Part shown: positions 41,691 to 50,762 of the stretch, one piece after another
How the letters are laid out: each line of letters opens with the position of its first letter
Numbering within the stretch: position 1 is the stretch's first letter
DNA from: Caldilinea sp. CFX5
GTDB lineage: Bacteria; Chloroflexota; Anaerolineae; Caldilineales; Caldilineaceae
NCBI GenBank assembly: GCA_021405325.1
Contig: QWII01000047.1
Location: 62,001-126,000 of the forward strand
Direction: 5' to 3'
Length of the DNA stretch: 64,000 bases
Program-made: the position numbers and the translations under genes
The notes under the pieces: generated by a model
Told to the model about the DNA's origin: nothing
The model's database searches: none
What the model saw: only the letters and a program-made list of their open reading frames with translations

Positions 41691-41728
41691 GAAGGATGAA
41701 GGATGAAAAACGGTATCCTTCATCCTTC
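41691..41728. repeat. 14-bp perfect inverted repeat of GGATGAA units
   Basis: gaaggatgaaggat (41691-41704) and atccttcatccttc (41715-41728) pair around a 10-nt loop, and tandem atccttc/atccctc units continue to 41752. The 7-nt words fill the ureA-ureB junction. Confidence 0.88.
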
Positions 41729-41747
41729 ATCCCTCATCCTTCATCCC

Positions 41748-42053
41748 TTATCCTTGAATTGGATCGTGAACAGTGACCAGCTTGGTGCCGTCAGGAAAGG
41801 TTGCTTCCACCTGGACTTCGTGGATCATCTCAGCGATGCCCTCCATGACATCGGCTTTGGTTAGAATTGTGGTCCCGTAGCTCATGATCTCGGCAACGCT
41901 CTTGCCGTCGCGGGCTGCTTCCAACATTTCAAAGCTCAGAATGGCGACCGCTTCCGGGTAGTTGAGCTTCAACCCCCGCGCCTGTCGTTTACGCGCCAAC
42001 TCGGCAGCCAGAAAGATCATCAACTTCTCTTGTTCCCGTGGAGCGAGATGCAT
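41748..42053 (-). CDS. ureA: Urease gamma subunit
   Basis: A 101-residue subunit: [40 protein letters not shown] and [20 protein letters not shown] are the family's conserved blocks. It lies 12 bp after ureD in the same direction. Length is normal. Confidence 0.97.
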   Translation of the reverse strand: MHLAPREQEKLMIFLAAELARKRQARGLKLNYPEAVAILSFEMLEAARDGKSVAEIMSYGTTILTKADVMEGIAEMIHEVQVEATFPDGTKLVTVHDPIQG

Positions 42054-42065
42054 GGTTTCTCCTTT

Positions 42066-42929
42066 TCAAGACACTTTGCGCGGCAAGATTGCGTTTTGAC
42101 CGTAGAGCGCCCATTTCGCCGCCTGCCAGAAGCGGGGTAATCCGGCGAGTACGGCGCGACTGTTCATGCTCAAGGCGCGGACGCTCAAGCCATGGGCGGC
42201 CAGGGTGCTAACTCCCCAGATGACCGATGAAGGGGCGGTCAGCGTCGCGGCGATTGCCTGTAATTCCTTTTCCAGCGCCAGCCAGGTCGTTGCTGGTACG
42301 CCCACGCGGCAAAGGTAAAAAGTCGCGTGATAGTGATAGGGGCCAAAGCGCGTTAACGACCCAGGCGGCGCCGTGGCGGGCTGGGATCGCAGCCGCTCAA
42401 TGGCGATGAATCGCCCGGCAGCGCGCAGATCCAGGTGCAGAGTAAGCTCATCATAGGCAAAGCGTTCGTCATACGCTTCGCGGCCAGGCGCCAGAACTTC
42501 CCAATAAAACAACCCGGCATCTTCCGCCAGGTCGATCTGCGTCACCTGCCGGTAGCGTGCGCCGGCATAGGGGATCAATGGATCAGGGAGATATTCCAGT
42601 AATCCTCCTGGCCCTACGGCAAAGTAGTTTTGTTGCGTCGCCATTGGATAGCCTGGCCGATGACGATAGACACGCGTGGCGCCGGTTGTGGTCAACTGCA
42701 CTTGGAGACCGGCGGCAATCTCGGCGCGCACGGTCAACTGATCACCGCCCAGGACACCACCGGAAACATTGTGTAGATGGGTCAGGAGCGCCTGGTCAGG
42801 CAACGGAAAGGCGCGCACCACCCGTAAAGGCGGTTGTTGTTCCTTCACCTGCAACTGTGGGGCGGCAGTAGCGGCGCTACGTGTAAAGGTAAGATGGAGT
42901 CGTCCATCGACGTGAGTAGTGGTTGGCAC
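42066..42929 (-). CDS. ureD: Urease accessory protein UreD
   Basis: A 287-residue scaffold that binds apo-urease with UreF and UreG during nickel insertion. NVSGGVLGGDQLTV (near 55), LTTTGATRVYRHRPG (near 78) and LEYLPDPLIPYAGARYRQ (near 112) are typical of UreD/UreH, as is the ending PRFWQAAKWALYGQNAILPR. The start is GTG at 42929, two bases after the ureF stop. Placement before ureA is common in bacteria. Confidence 0.93.
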   Translation of the reverse strand: MPTTTHVDGRLHLTFTRSAATAAPQLQVKEQQPPLRVVRAFPLPDQALLTHLHNVSGGVLGGDQLTVRAEIAAGLQVQLTTTGATRVYRHRPGYPMATQQNYFAVGPGGLLEYLPDPLIPYAGARYRQVTQIDLAEDAGLFYWEVLAPGREAYDERFAYDELTLHLDLRAAGRFIAIERLRSQPATAPPGSLTRFGPYHYHATFYLCRVGVPATTWLALEKELQAIAATLTAPSSVIWGVSTLAAHGLSVRALSMNSRAVLAGLPRFWQAAKWALYGQNAILPRKVS

Positions 42930-42931
42930 GA

Positions 42932-43657
42932 TTAGCTAATAAATAGGCGTGTTGTGAGCGTAGGATGACCCATACTGGCCAGGTCGAGCATGGGCGTCAA
43001 GAGGGTGAGGTGGTCGAGCATGGCGGCTGGCTCGACCACGGACACACTGCTTGGTACGCACTTCAGACTAGCGGACGCTACGGCAACCATCGGCGCTTTC
43101 AATTCCCACAGAATTTCAGTGGCGCGACTCTGGCCGATGGGCAACAAGCGCAGGCAGGCAGAACTTAAGCCCATCATACTTTGTTGCAAATAGGCCAGTA
43201 CAGTTTCATCTTCTCCCAGATGTAAGGCGCCGCCCACCAGGCCAAAAGCTGTGCAGTAGTGAATGTCAACGGCGGACTGGTGGGCTGCCGCCAATGCCTG
43301 CTGCAGACAAGGGCTTGCCGCCAAATGGGCAACGGTTTGCAAGAAGCGGCGCCCGAGGGTGGCGCTGGCCTCCCGACTTTCCCGCGCAGGCTTGAGTGCG
43401 CCAACACATTCGTTCAGTTGCAGCCATGCCGCCACGGCAACAGTGGCATCCGCCGCCACACAGCGATAGGCAAGCCGGTTAAAGATCGCTTCGGTCCGGC
43501 CCGTCTCTTGCAACAGATCGTGCAAAAAGCCGCCCAATGTTGGCGCTGTTAGGACGCCCTGCGCCGTCAACGTTTCTAAGCCAAACGAATGAGCGGTTGC
43601 GCCAATGGGGAAGGCGCTATCGGCTAAATGTAGCAAGCGTAGGATTGGCAGCGACAT
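42932..43657 (-). CDS. ureF: Urease accessory protein UreF
   Basis: A 241-residue helical accessory protein that bridges UreD and UreG. LLHLADSAFPIGATAHSFGLE (near 9) is the family signature. The rest is divergent, including QSAVDIHYCTAFGLVGGALHLG (near 130). It is the first gene of the leftward urease unit; its promoter should lie in the following spacer. No ureE gene was found here. Confidence 0.9.
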   Translation of the reverse strand: MSLPILRLLHLADSAFPIGATAHSFGLETLTAQGVLTAPTLGGFLHDLLQETGRTEAIFNRLAYRCVAADATVAVAAWLQLNECVGALKPARESREASATLGRRFLQTVAHLAASPCLQQALAAAHQSAVDIHYCTAFGLVGGALHLGEDETVLAYLQQSMMGLSSACLRLLPIGQSRATEILWELKAPMVAVASASLKCVPSSVSVVEPAAMLDHLTLLTPMLDLASMGHPTLTTRLFIS

Positions 43658-43831
43658 AGACGATTACACTTCCAGGTTACTGATGCGTTGGCAACGGGTA
43701 AGCAATTCAGCCTTTCATTGTATAGTACAACCGATCCGTCGCCTATGCCAAAGGTGTCTAAAAGAACAGAAACGCTATTATGCAACTTGTATATTGCCGT
43801 TTTGAAAGAGGTATCACCTTTGGTCAAACGC

Positions 43832-43869
43832 GAATAAGCTACGGTCTTGCCATCGACCGTAGCTTATTC
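43832..43869. repeat. 15-bp perfect hairpin in the ureF-moeA spacer
   Basis: gaataagctacggtc (43832-43846) and gaccgtagcttattc (43855-43869) pair around an 8-nt loop. I see no supportable gene in the remaining part of 43658-44111; several short frames there lack ribosome sites and any recognisable domain. Confidence 0.8.
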
Positions 43870-44111
43870 ACAAAGAAGTCTATCAAGAAGAACCAAAGGA
43901 GGAACCAGTCGGCGATATTGCGCTCCCCAACTCAACATCGCTTGTTGTCAGTATAGCAGGTGGCGGGGGGCGTTGTCATTCAGCAAGATGCACAATGTTG
44001 ATTGGTAGAATTTGTGAAAGTTGTAACAAGAGGATCGTGGAACAAGCAAGGGATCGACTTGTACAAACCGTTCGTCTATACCGACCAATCGCGGTTGTAC
44101 ACGCGTAGCCG

Positions 44112-45341
44112 CTACTCCAGCATAACCGTCACCCACGCACCAGCGGCAAGGCCATTGCTGTCTAATGGCACCTTGATAGTTCCTTCCGCATTGACCAAAG
44201 TATAGATCAGGTTCGACTTACCCAAGACCGGCACAGCCCATAGCCCGTCGCTTCGCTGTTCCAACCGCACTTGGATATAATCTTCCCGTCCGGTTGTCGA
44301 GGCAATGTTGCGCGCAAGACGCGCCTGTACCTGGGTCTGCGGCAGCGGGTTGGCCCCCAACAAGGCGCGAATCGTCGGCGTGACAAAAAGCTCAAAGATG
44401 ACCATTGCCGACACCGGGTTGCCCGGCAGACCAAAGACCGGCTTGCCGTCACAAACCGCCAGAATGGTCGGCTTGCCCGGTCGCACACTGACGCCATGTA
44501 CCAGCACACCGGGGCGCCCTAGCCCATCGATCACCTCAACGCTCATATCGCGATAGCTGACCGAACTGCCGGCGGAGAGAACGACAATGTCGGCTTCAGC
44601 ATGAGCGCGGCGGGCAGCGTCTTCGAGCGCAATGCGTTCATCGGGGATAATACCAGAGCGCAGCGGTTGGCCCCCGGCCTGCGTTACCAACGCCGCCAGG
44701 GAATAGGAGTTAATGTCACGAATCTGTCCTGGCGCTGGGGTTTGTGTCGGCGGCACGACTTCGTCGCCGGTGGAAAGGATGGCGACACGGGGCGGCGATG
44801 CAACCATGACTTCGGTAATGCCCAACGCCAACAGGCCGCCAATATCCTGTGGCCGCAATTGACGACCAGCGCTGAGCACCGTGTTCCCGCGCCGGATGTC
44901 TTCGCCCACCTGCACAACATTCTCACCCTCGGCAACGGGTTTCATCACTTCAATGCTCGCCGCATCGACCCGTTGAGTGTTCTCGACCATGACGACCGCG
45001 TTTGCACCCGCCGGGATCATCCCGCCGGTATGCACGAGCGCCGCTTCGCCAACACCCAGTTGCAAATTACTGGCCTGCCCCATCGGCACTTCGCCGGCAA
45101 CCGCCAGAAAGGCGGGCAAGGTTGGTGTCGCGCCATAGGTGTCGGCGGCGTTGACGGCATAGCCATCCACCGTCGAACGGGCAAAATCGGGCAGATCCTG
45201 GGGCGAAAGCAGCGTTTCCGCCAAGACCCGATCCAGTGCATCGGCGGTGGCGATGCGTTCGGTGCGCACCGTTGGTTGGAAATGTTGTAAAAAAAGCTGC
45301 CAGGCATCCGGCGGCGTGCGGACAGTGAAAAGTTCAGTCAT
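44112..45341 (-). CDS. moeA: Molybdopterin molybdotransferase
   Basis: A 409-residue enzyme inserting molybdate into adenylylated molybdopterin. The conserved DFARSTVDGYAVNAADTYG is near residue 45, HTGGMIPAGANAVVMVE near 100, IAILSTGDEVV-like VAILSTGDEVVPPTQ near 195, VLSAGSSVSYRDM near 260 and VFGLPGNPVSAMVIFEL near 310. The ATG at 45341 (MTELFTVRT) begins the homologous region; fifty further upstream codons run into the divergent gene's leader. No other molybdenum gene is in the window, so the client enzyme is elsewhere. Confidence 0.93.
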   Translation of the reverse strand: MTELFTVRTPPDAWQLFLQHFQPTVRTERIATADALDRVLAETLLSPQDLPDFARSTVDGYAVNAADTYGATPTLPAFLAVAGEVPMGQASNLQLGVGEAALVHTGGMIPAGANAVVMVENTQRVDAASIEVMKPVAEGENVVQVGEDIRRGNTVLSAGRQLRPQDIGGLLALGITEVMVASPPRVAILSTGDEVVPPTQTPAPGQIRDINSYSLAALVTQAGGQPLRSGIIPDERIALEDAARRAHAEADIVVLSAGSSVSYRDMSVEVIDGLGRPGVLVHGVSVRPGKPTILAVCDGKPVFGLPGNPVSAMVIFELFVTPTIRALLGANPLPQTQVQARLARNIASTTGREDYIQVRLEQRSDGLWAVPVLGKSNLIYTLVNAEGTIKVPLDSNGLAAGAWVTVMLE

Positions 45342-45477
45342 GGCTTTGCTTACTCGGTAATTAGATGATTCCTCAAACAGATGACCACTTGCATCATCAG
45401 CGCACTGCGCCCATAATATGGTTGCATTGATACAATTTGCGAGCATTGCTCCACGCAACACGCAGCACGCAATACGA

Positions 45478-45837
45478 ATGGACAATACCATGAACGCCGA
45501 TCAATTTCAACTTTATGATCTGACCGTTGTCGTCGAAGCTATCGAAGGTCACTGCACCTGCACCATGAGCGTCGGCGACAGCTTCCATTTGCGCGGCGGC
45601 AAGCTCTCCTTGCCCGCCGGCGCTGATTTTTGCCTCTATGCCCTCCAGGCAGTTATTCCGTTACTGCCGGCCAAGCAACGGCTCAATCACCCCGCCGACT
45701 GGATGGAGACCGATAGTCGCGCCGTCTGTCCTGATCCGGCCTGCCGGTTGATCATGCGCATTGACCGCACTGGGTTGCGCACGTTGCGTCATGATGATGT
45801 GAGTCCGATTCCGTGGGAAGAAGTGAAGGGAAGCTAG
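45478..45837 (+). CDS. TIGR04076-family small protein
   Basis: About 119 residues (115 if the second ATG at 45490 is used). FQLYDLTVVVEAIEGHCTCT, SVGDSFHL, FCLYALQAVIPLLPA and VCPDPACRLIMRI match the TIGR04076 family of small cysteine-containing proteins of unknown function. The Cys residues at CTC and CPDPAC may bind metal. It is divergent from moeA with a 136-bp spacer and precedes the RNA-ligase-like gene by 100 bp. Confidence 0.7.
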   Translation: MDNTMNADQFQLYDLTVVVEAIEGHCTCTMSVGDSFHLRGGKLSLPAGADFCLYALQAVIPLLPAKQRLNHPADWMETDSRAVCPDPACRLIMRIDRTGLRTLRHDDVSPIPWEEVKGS

Positions 45838-45937
45838 TCATTCCTTGCGTTACTTGCCGAACATCCGGTCTATTGGTATCATAAACGCCACGCGTAAGTA
45901 TACTGATAGTAGTCAAACGTGATCGGAGGCTTCCTCC

Positions 45938-47107
45938 ATGTTAAACCAAATTCTTGCCATTACTGACACCACGGCCCGTTACTGGCAACCTTTCGCTGTC
46001 ACCTCGCCGGGGGGCATCCCCTTTTCCGGCTATCTCTGTCGCCAGGAGAGTGAGAAGCTGGGCCTGTTGGCGATTACCGAACTGGCCGGTCAACCGCGCC
46101 TGGAATTTGTCTATGCCATGCCCAAGATTCACTACCCCTACATCAAAGATCGCGAGGGGCGACCGCAGGTGACGATTTCAGTGCCGCAAAACATTGTCGA
46201 TGCCCGCTTTACCAAAAAGCTCGACGGCACGGCGATCATCTTCTACCCGCTCACCGACACCAATGGCGAAATTCTGGAAATTCTGCCGCGCACCCGCCTA
46301 CTGCCCATCCTGGCCCAAAGCCGTTGGGGCGACTGGAACAAGTTACTCAATGAGGCGCTACCCGACCGTAGTCAGGTGGAACTGGCAATTCGCACCCAAC
46401 GCGTGGTGTTGGTCTTTGAACTGTGGGGCTATCGCAACCCGCACATGATCACCTACGAGACGCCGCTGGCCTTGACGCTACACACCGCCATTCGCCACAA
46501 AAAGCCGATGAGTTTCCGCCTGCTGAGTGATCTGGCCCAGCGACATGGCTTCACCGTGATCGACACCGTTCTCTCCGCTAAGCCCGATGCCGCCGGTCTG
46601 GCCGAAGCCTATCGCCGGTTGCAGGCCGAAATGGAGGCGCGCAATCAAACCGCCGGTGAAGGAAAGTTTTTAGAAGAAGGCGCAATCCTGGTTCTTTCGA
46701 CCGCCGAAACCGCCACCTACTACAAATGCAAACCGCCAACCATTGAGGAAATTCACTGGGCGCAAGGAGCCGGCATTGGGCGCACCAACATTGACCATAC
46801 ACTCTTCAAAATGTTGGAAAATGGCTATGATTTCGTAACCGGTTCAGTCGAGGACTTGAAGAGTGAACTACTAAGCGATTTCGAGCCGACCGAGATCGAA
46901 ATCGCCGACGAGTTGATCCAGCGCGTCTACACCGAATTCATCCTGGAACAACAGCAACGTGCCTGGCTACGCCAACTGGTCGATAGTTCGGGGCTGGATG
47001 TGCATGATCTCCCCAACCTCATGCGCTACCTGTCGCAACACTACCCCAAGCGCCAGATGAGTTGGGTTTATGGGACGGTCAAATCGCTGTATGGTGGCGG
47101 GTTGTAG
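45938..47107 (+). CDS. RNA-ligase-like covalent nucleotidyltransferase
   Basis: A 389-residue protein I place in the ATP-dependent RNA ligase/nucleotidyltransferase superfamily from its motifs. ARFTKKLDGTAIIFY (Lys94; KxDG) would be the adenylated lysine, RTRLLPIL (near 118) sits after it, VLVFELWGYRNPHMITYE (near 157-173) corresponds to motif IIIa, EEGAILVL (near 246) to motif IV, and YYKCKPP (near 261) to motif V. The C-terminal 120 residues are helical and may bind substrate. GGAGG precedes the ATG. Expected role: sealing nicked or cleaved RNA, but the substrate is unknown. I cannot name a specific Rnl family with confidence. Confidence 0.68.
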   Translation: MLNQILAITDTTARYWQPFAVTSPGGIPFSGYLCRQESEKLGLLAITELAGQPRLEFVYAMPKIHYPYIKDREGRPQVTISVPQNIVDARFTKKLDGTAIIFYPLTDTNGEILEILPRTRLLPILAQSRWGDWNKLLNEALPDRSQVELAIRTQRVVLVFELWGYRNPHMITYETPLALTLHTAIRHKKPMSFRLLSDLAQRHGFTVIDTVLSAKPDAAGLAEAYRRLQAEMEARNQTAGEGKFLEEGAILVLSTAETATYYKCKPPTIEEIHWAQGAGIGRTNIDHTLFKMLENGYDFVTGSVEDLKSELLSDFEPTEIEIADELIQRVYTEFILEQQQRAWLRQLVDSSGLDVHDLPNLMRYLSQHYPKRQMSWVYGTVKSLYGGGL

Positions 47108-47113
47108 TCGCAA

Positions 47114-47195
47114 CCAGAACAACGGATTCAAGAAAGTAACGGATTTGTCTCAGCGAGGGGTAAAATCCGTTACTTTCTTGAATCCGTTGTTCTGG
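47114..47195. repeat. Perfect 33-bp inverted repeat after the RNA-ligase-like gene
   Basis: Arms 47114-47146 and 47163-47195 are perfectly complementary over 33 bp around a 16-nt loop, the longest perfect arms in the window. It begins seven bases after the stop codon at 47107. Confidence 0.93.
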
Positions 47196-47207
47196 TGTGG
47201 TGACATT

Positions 47208-47242
47208 AAAAAAGGTGAGCAACCATTGCTCACCTTTTTTCT
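47208..47242. terminator. Bidirectional intrinsic terminator
   Basis: aaaggtgagcaa (47211-47222) and ttgctcaccttt (47226-47237) pair around CCA, with A-rich sequence before and a T-run after, so both strands have stem plus U-tract. It separates the convergent RNA-ligase-like and anti-sigma-like genes and is the best classical terminator seen here. Confidence 0.85.
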
Positions 47243-47243
47243 T

Positions 47244-47705
47244 CTACTGTACTTGCAGTTCACGTCGTTTCATCAGGTAAACTGTGAGGCTAATCGTACA
47301 GGCCACCAACAGCACTACCAGCGAGATCATACTCCAGGGCATTTGGGCTTCCGGCGTTTCGACCCGTGTTCCCAGCACCCGTTGGGCGTGGTGTTGCTTG
47401 TGGGTCAATTCCAGCGCTTTTTGCAGATCCTGGCGGAATTGGGGCGTCGGCTGGGCGCGGGGAACCGCTTGATCGACTTCTTCGGCCAATTCGGTCAGGG
47501 AAGCCAAGCCCGGCGCTAGGGACGTTAAGGCTTTATTGAGATCACCTTCGACATGCACCGTTAACCGTGGCGCATCGATCCGGTTGGTAAAATGGCTATC
47601 CAGCACATCCTCGGCCTTGACAGTGCGACCATTGCCCAAGTCAACCGGTGCAACCGGTGTATCGGGCTGGTCACTCCATTGTAAAAAGCCCCAGAAATGA
47701 ATCAT
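47244..47705 (-). CDS. Probable membrane anti-sigma factor
   Basis: 153 residues with a soluble N-terminal part and one C-terminal membrane helix (SMISLVVLLVACTISLTVYL) followed by KRRELQVQ. Its ATG overlaps the sigma-factor stop (TAATG). The position, size and single helix are those of a membrane-bound anti-sigma factor, but I see no zinc-binding HxxxCxxC motif, so this is inference from context. DLNKALTSLAPGLASLTELA suggests a helical sigma-binding region. Confidence 0.55.
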   Translation of the reverse strand: MIHFWGFLQWSDQPDTPVAPVDLGNGRTVKAEDVLDSHFTNRIDAPRLTVHVEGDLNKALTSLAPGLASLTELAEEVDQAVPRAQPTPQFRQDLQKALELTHKQHHAQRVLGTRVETPEAQMPWSMISLVVLLVACTISLTVYLMKRRELQVQ

Positions 47706-48433
47706 TATGCCTCTTCCTTAACAGCCGACTCTTCTTCTTCCGGCGTTCCCCAACCGGTGGTCTCTAATTCCTTACGCAGCGTAGCCAGCGTGCGGAAATA
47801 GAGCGATTTGATGGCGCTCTCGCTCTTTTGCAAGAGTTCGCCAATTTCGAGATTGGAGAGCCGACTGCCAAACTTATAGAGTAACAAATTCCGCCGCTCT
47901 TCCGGCAAGCGATCAATGGCGTCCCAGAGGGCGGCGTGATTTTCTTCGCGCTCGATCTGCTCCTCCGGCGTGTCCCCTTCTTTGCTGTGCGACCACAATT
48001 TGTCCAACGACAAAAAGCGCCGCCGCCCGCGATCGCGATGCCAGTTAGCGACCAGATTGTGGGCAATGCGAAAGAGCCAGGCCGAGAAGGGCAAGCCGCG
48101 ATCCTCATAGGTGTGCAGCTTGTCGAGCGCCCGGTAGAAGGTGCGCGCCGTCAGATCCTCGGTGTCTTGCGCGTTGCCCACGCGGTGGTAGATGTAAGCA
48201 TAAACACGGTCGATATACCGCTCATATAAGATGCCAAAGGCCGCCGGGTCGGCTTTGGCTCGCTCGACCAAAGCCGCCTCCTCCTGGGCAGTTGACAACG
48301 CCTTTTCGGCGGCCGGCCTGTCTACGGTGGTGGATTGCGGTGCGTTTGGCTGGCGACCAGCTTTGGCGGGGGTTGCCGGGAAGTCAGTCGGTATTGGCTC
48401 TGGCGGTTGTGACCGGAAAATTTCTGTGAACAT
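47705..48433 (-). CDS. ECF-type RNA polymerase sigma factor
   Basis: A 242-residue sigma-70 family protein. After about 55 low-complexity residues, region 2 appears as FGILYERYIDRVYAYIYHRVGNAQDTEDLTARTFYRAL (residues about 68-105) with FSAWLFRIAHNLVANWHRD. Region 4 is LPEERRNLLLYKFGSRLSNL and LLQKSESAIKSLYFRTLATL (near 180-225). Both DNA-contact regions are intact. The membrane gene coupled downstream is the likely anti-sigma. The -35 specificity and stimulus are unknown. Confidence 0.9.
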   Translation of the reverse strand: MFTEIFRSQPPEPIPTDFPATPAKAGRQPNAPQSTTVDRPAAEKALSTAQEEAALVERAKADPAAFGILYERYIDRVYAYIYHRVGNAQDTEDLTARTFYRALDKLHTYEDRGLPFSAWLFRIAHNLVANWHRDRGRRRFLSLDKLWSHSKEGDTPEEQIEREENHAALWDAIDRLPEERRNLLLYKFGSRLSNLEIGELLQKSESAIKSLYFRTLATLRKELETTGWGTPEEEESAVKEEA

Positions 48434-48437
48434 AACC

Positions 48438-49430
48438 TTATTTGAATAATTGCCCTAAGTTTTCACCCGGTAGCGTTGATTTATCTTCATAGAGAAAACA
48501 GGAAGCAACTTGTTTATCACCTAGTTGGAAGAGCGGCGGCACCGTCTGCCGGCACTTTTCCATAACATGGGGGCAACGGGAGGCAAATTTGCAGCCTTTG
48601 CCCACCTTGGCTGTCTCGGCATCGGTCGTGCCGATCTCCTGCTGGCCCCACTGCCGGTTGAGATCGGGCCAGGGAATCGAGTCGATCAGCAACTGGGTGT
48701 ACGGGTGTTGCGGGTTGGCAATCACCGACTCCACATCGCCCGCCTCCATGACCGAACCTTTATATAACACAATGATATGATCACAGACATGGTAGGCCGT
48801 TGTCAAATCATGCGTGATGTAGAGGGTTGTAATATGATACTCCTCTTTCATCTTACGCAAGCTTTCCAGAATGGTTGCGCGCAAGGAGGCGTCTACCATC
48901 GAAACCGGTTCGTCAGCCATCAGCAATTGCGGTCGGAAGAGCAACGCCCGCGCCACCACCAACCGTTGGCGCTGACCGCCGCTCAGTTGATGGGGAAAAC
49001 GTCCCAATGTCTCTTCCGGGCGCAAACCAACACTGACCAGCGCTTCTTCGATCTTCTGGCGCGCTTCGGCGTTTGACTTTGCCAGTTTGAAGTTCTTGAT
49101 ACCGACTTCAAAGATGTGATCGACCCGGTAGAAGGGGTTGTAGACGGCAAAGGGATCTTGGAAGACCGCCTGCACCTCTTTGCGAAAGTTGGTCTGTTCC
49201 TGCCCACTCATGGCGCTAAGCCGTTTACCTTTGTACAAAACTTCACCCTTGGACGGATCTAAAAAGCCCAACGCCATCATGCCCAAGGTGGTCTTGCCGC
49301 TACCGCTCTCGCCGGCCACCGCAATAATGCTGGGGGCGTCGTCGTCGATATAAAAGGAGACATTATCGAGCGCCACCGTGCCGGTCTTATAGACTTTGGT
49401 AGCATTTTTGAGTTCAAGTAAATGGCTCAT
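48438..49430 (-). CDS. Oligopeptide/dipeptide-type ABC transporter ATPase (OppF/DppF-like)
   Basis: A 330-residue ATPase: Walker A VAGESGSGKTTLGMMALG (near 40), signature LSGGQRQRLVVARAL (near 145), Walker B LLMADEPVSMVDAS (near 168), and the C-terminal oligopeptide ATPase zone with cysteines (GCKFASRCPHVMEKC near 285). Start at 49430 (MSHLLELKN) overlaps the previous stop as ATGA. It is the last gene of the leftward transporter operon. Confidence 0.88.
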   Translation of the reverse strand: MSHLLELKNATKVYKTGTVALDNVSFYIDDDAPSIIAVAGESGSGKTTLGMMALGFLDPSKGEVLYKGKRLSAMSGQEQTNFRKEVQAVFQDPFAVYNPFYRVDHIFEVGIKNFKLAKSNAEARQKIEEALVSVGLRPEETLGRFPHQLSGGQRQRLVVARALLFRPQLLMADEPVSMVDASLRATILESLRKMKEEYHITTLYITHDLTTAYHVCDHIIVLYKGSVMEAGDVESVIANPQHPYTQLLIDSIPWPDLNRQWGQQEIGTTDAETAKVGKGCKFASRCPHVMEKCRQTVPPLFQLGDKQVASCFLYEDKSTLPGENLGQLFK

Positions 49431-50404
49431 TGTTTGGCCACTCCATCTTCCATTAAGTGACAAGCCGCCCAATGCCCCTGTTTGTACTCCCGGTAGACCG
49501 GCTCTTTCGTTCGACAAACGTCCATCACTTTGGGACACCTTGTATTAAACACACAACCCGGCGGCAAGTCGCGCAGCAGGGGCGTAATCCCCGGAATGCC
49601 TTTGAAGACGCCGCGTTTGCCGATGGTCGGCAGGCTGTCGATCAACATTTGGGTGTACGGGTGGAACGCATCGGTGTAGATGTTGCGAATCGACCCCAGT
49701 TCGACCAAACTGCCAGCATACATGACAGCCATGCGATGGGCAAATTGGGCCATCAAGCCCATGTCATGGCCGATCAGAATGACGGCGCTGCCCAACTGCT
49801 CCTGCAAGCGACCAATGGTCTGCATCACCTGGCGTTGTGTCACTACATCGAGTGCGCTGGTCGGCTCGTCGGCGATAATTACTTTGGGGTGCATGGCGAC
49901 GCTGATGGCGATACAGGCGCGCTGTTTCATGCCGCCGCTCAACTCATGCGGATACATGCGCCCAACCTTGCGGTCCAGTTCCACCAGTTCCAGCGCTTCC
50001 TGCGCTCGCTCTTCCAACATTGAGCGGGATAGATTAAGATTGTGGTCGATCATGCCGTCGATGATCTGGTCTTTGATGCGCATGACCGGATTAAGTGAGT
50101 TCATCGCGCCTTGGGGCACCATCGAAATCTCTTTGCCCCGCACCTGGCGCATCTCTTCTTCGGAGAGTTTGGTCAAATCCGTATTCTCCAGAAGGATCTG
50201 CCCATTGGCGATCCGCCCCGGCGCCTTGATCATGCGCAACAGCGCCAGCGCCATCGTCGATTTTCCCGAACCTGATTCTCCAACCAACCCTAAGCGTTCA
50301 CCGGGTTTGAGAGCAAAGTTAACTTTGTTATTGGCGTAGACCGTGCCGGCGTCCGTATAATATTGGACGTCGAGGTCTTTGATACGTAAGACGTAATCAC
50401 TCAT
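49427..50404 (-). CDS. Oligopeptide/dipeptide-type ABC transporter ATPase (OppD/DppD-like)
   Basis: A 325-residue ATPase: Walker A LVGESGSGKSTMALALLRM (near 39), signature ELSGGMKQRACIAISVA (near 155), Walker B VIIADEPTSALDVVTQ (near 177) and the C-terminal cysteine cluster GCVFNTRCPKVMDVC (near 285). It pairs with the next ATPase as a heterodimer. It is cut off from its permease genes by the toxin-antitoxin pair at 50487-51025. Confidence 0.88.
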   Translation of the reverse strand: MSDYVLRIKDLDVQYYTDAGTVYANNKVNFALKPGERLGLVGESGSGKSTMALALLRMIKAPGRIANGQILLENTDLTKLSEEEMRQVRGKEISMVPQGAMNSLNPVMRIKDQIIDGMIDHNLNLSRSMLEERAQEALELVELDRKVGRMYPHELSGGMKQRACIAISVAMHPKVIIADEPTSALDVVTQRQVMQTIGRLQEQLGSAVILIGHDMGLMAQFAHRMAVMYAGSLVELGSIRNIYTDAFHPYTQMLIDSLPTIGKRGVFKGIPGITPLLRDLPPGCVFNTRCPKVMDVCRTKEPVYREYKQGHWAACHLMEDGVAKQ

Positions 50405-50486
50405 GAAAATCGTACGTCCTTATTGTAAAAGCAGTTATTAACATATTGGTTAAATAGAAGAGCAAACAAAGACGAGGTTTGAAGGA

Positions 50487-50762
50487 TTAAGCCGGCAAAT
50501 CCTCAATCCGTGTAAGTTGACCAGCCTTCGCTTGCACACGCGCCTCGGCAATCCGCTGTTTGAAACGTGGGTCTTGTAACAAACGGTATTCAAACCACTC
50601 GTCATCGTCAGCAAAGCCAATCAAAACAGCAACGGGTCTGCCGGCGTCGGTGATAACAACCTGCTGTTTTGTTGCTTCGTTTACAAAAAATGCCAACCGA
50701 TCCTCCGCTTCTTCCAGCGGGATAGTCATCAGATCGTTGGTCTCCCAAACGTTGTTAGCCAT
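50487..50762 (-). CDS. Phd/YefM-type antitoxin
   Basis: A 91-residue protein: IPLEEAEDRLAFFVNEATKQ and VVITDAGRPVAVLIGFAD match the Phd/YefM DNA-binding antitoxin fold, with an acidic C-terminal toxin-binding region. It overlaps the toxin gene by 34 bases and follows it, the reverse of the usual antitoxin-first order. It probably autoregulates the pair. Confidence 0.8.
   Translation of the reverse strand: MANNVWETNDLMTIPLEEAEDRLAFFVNEATKQQVVITDAGRPVAVLIGFADDDEWFEYRLLQDPRFKQRIAEARVQAKAGQLTRIEDLPA

Noticed and set aside
43624..44205. Several 60-70-aa frames in the ureF-moeA spacer
   Set aside because: No ribosome sites, no recognisable domains, and they cross a hairpin.
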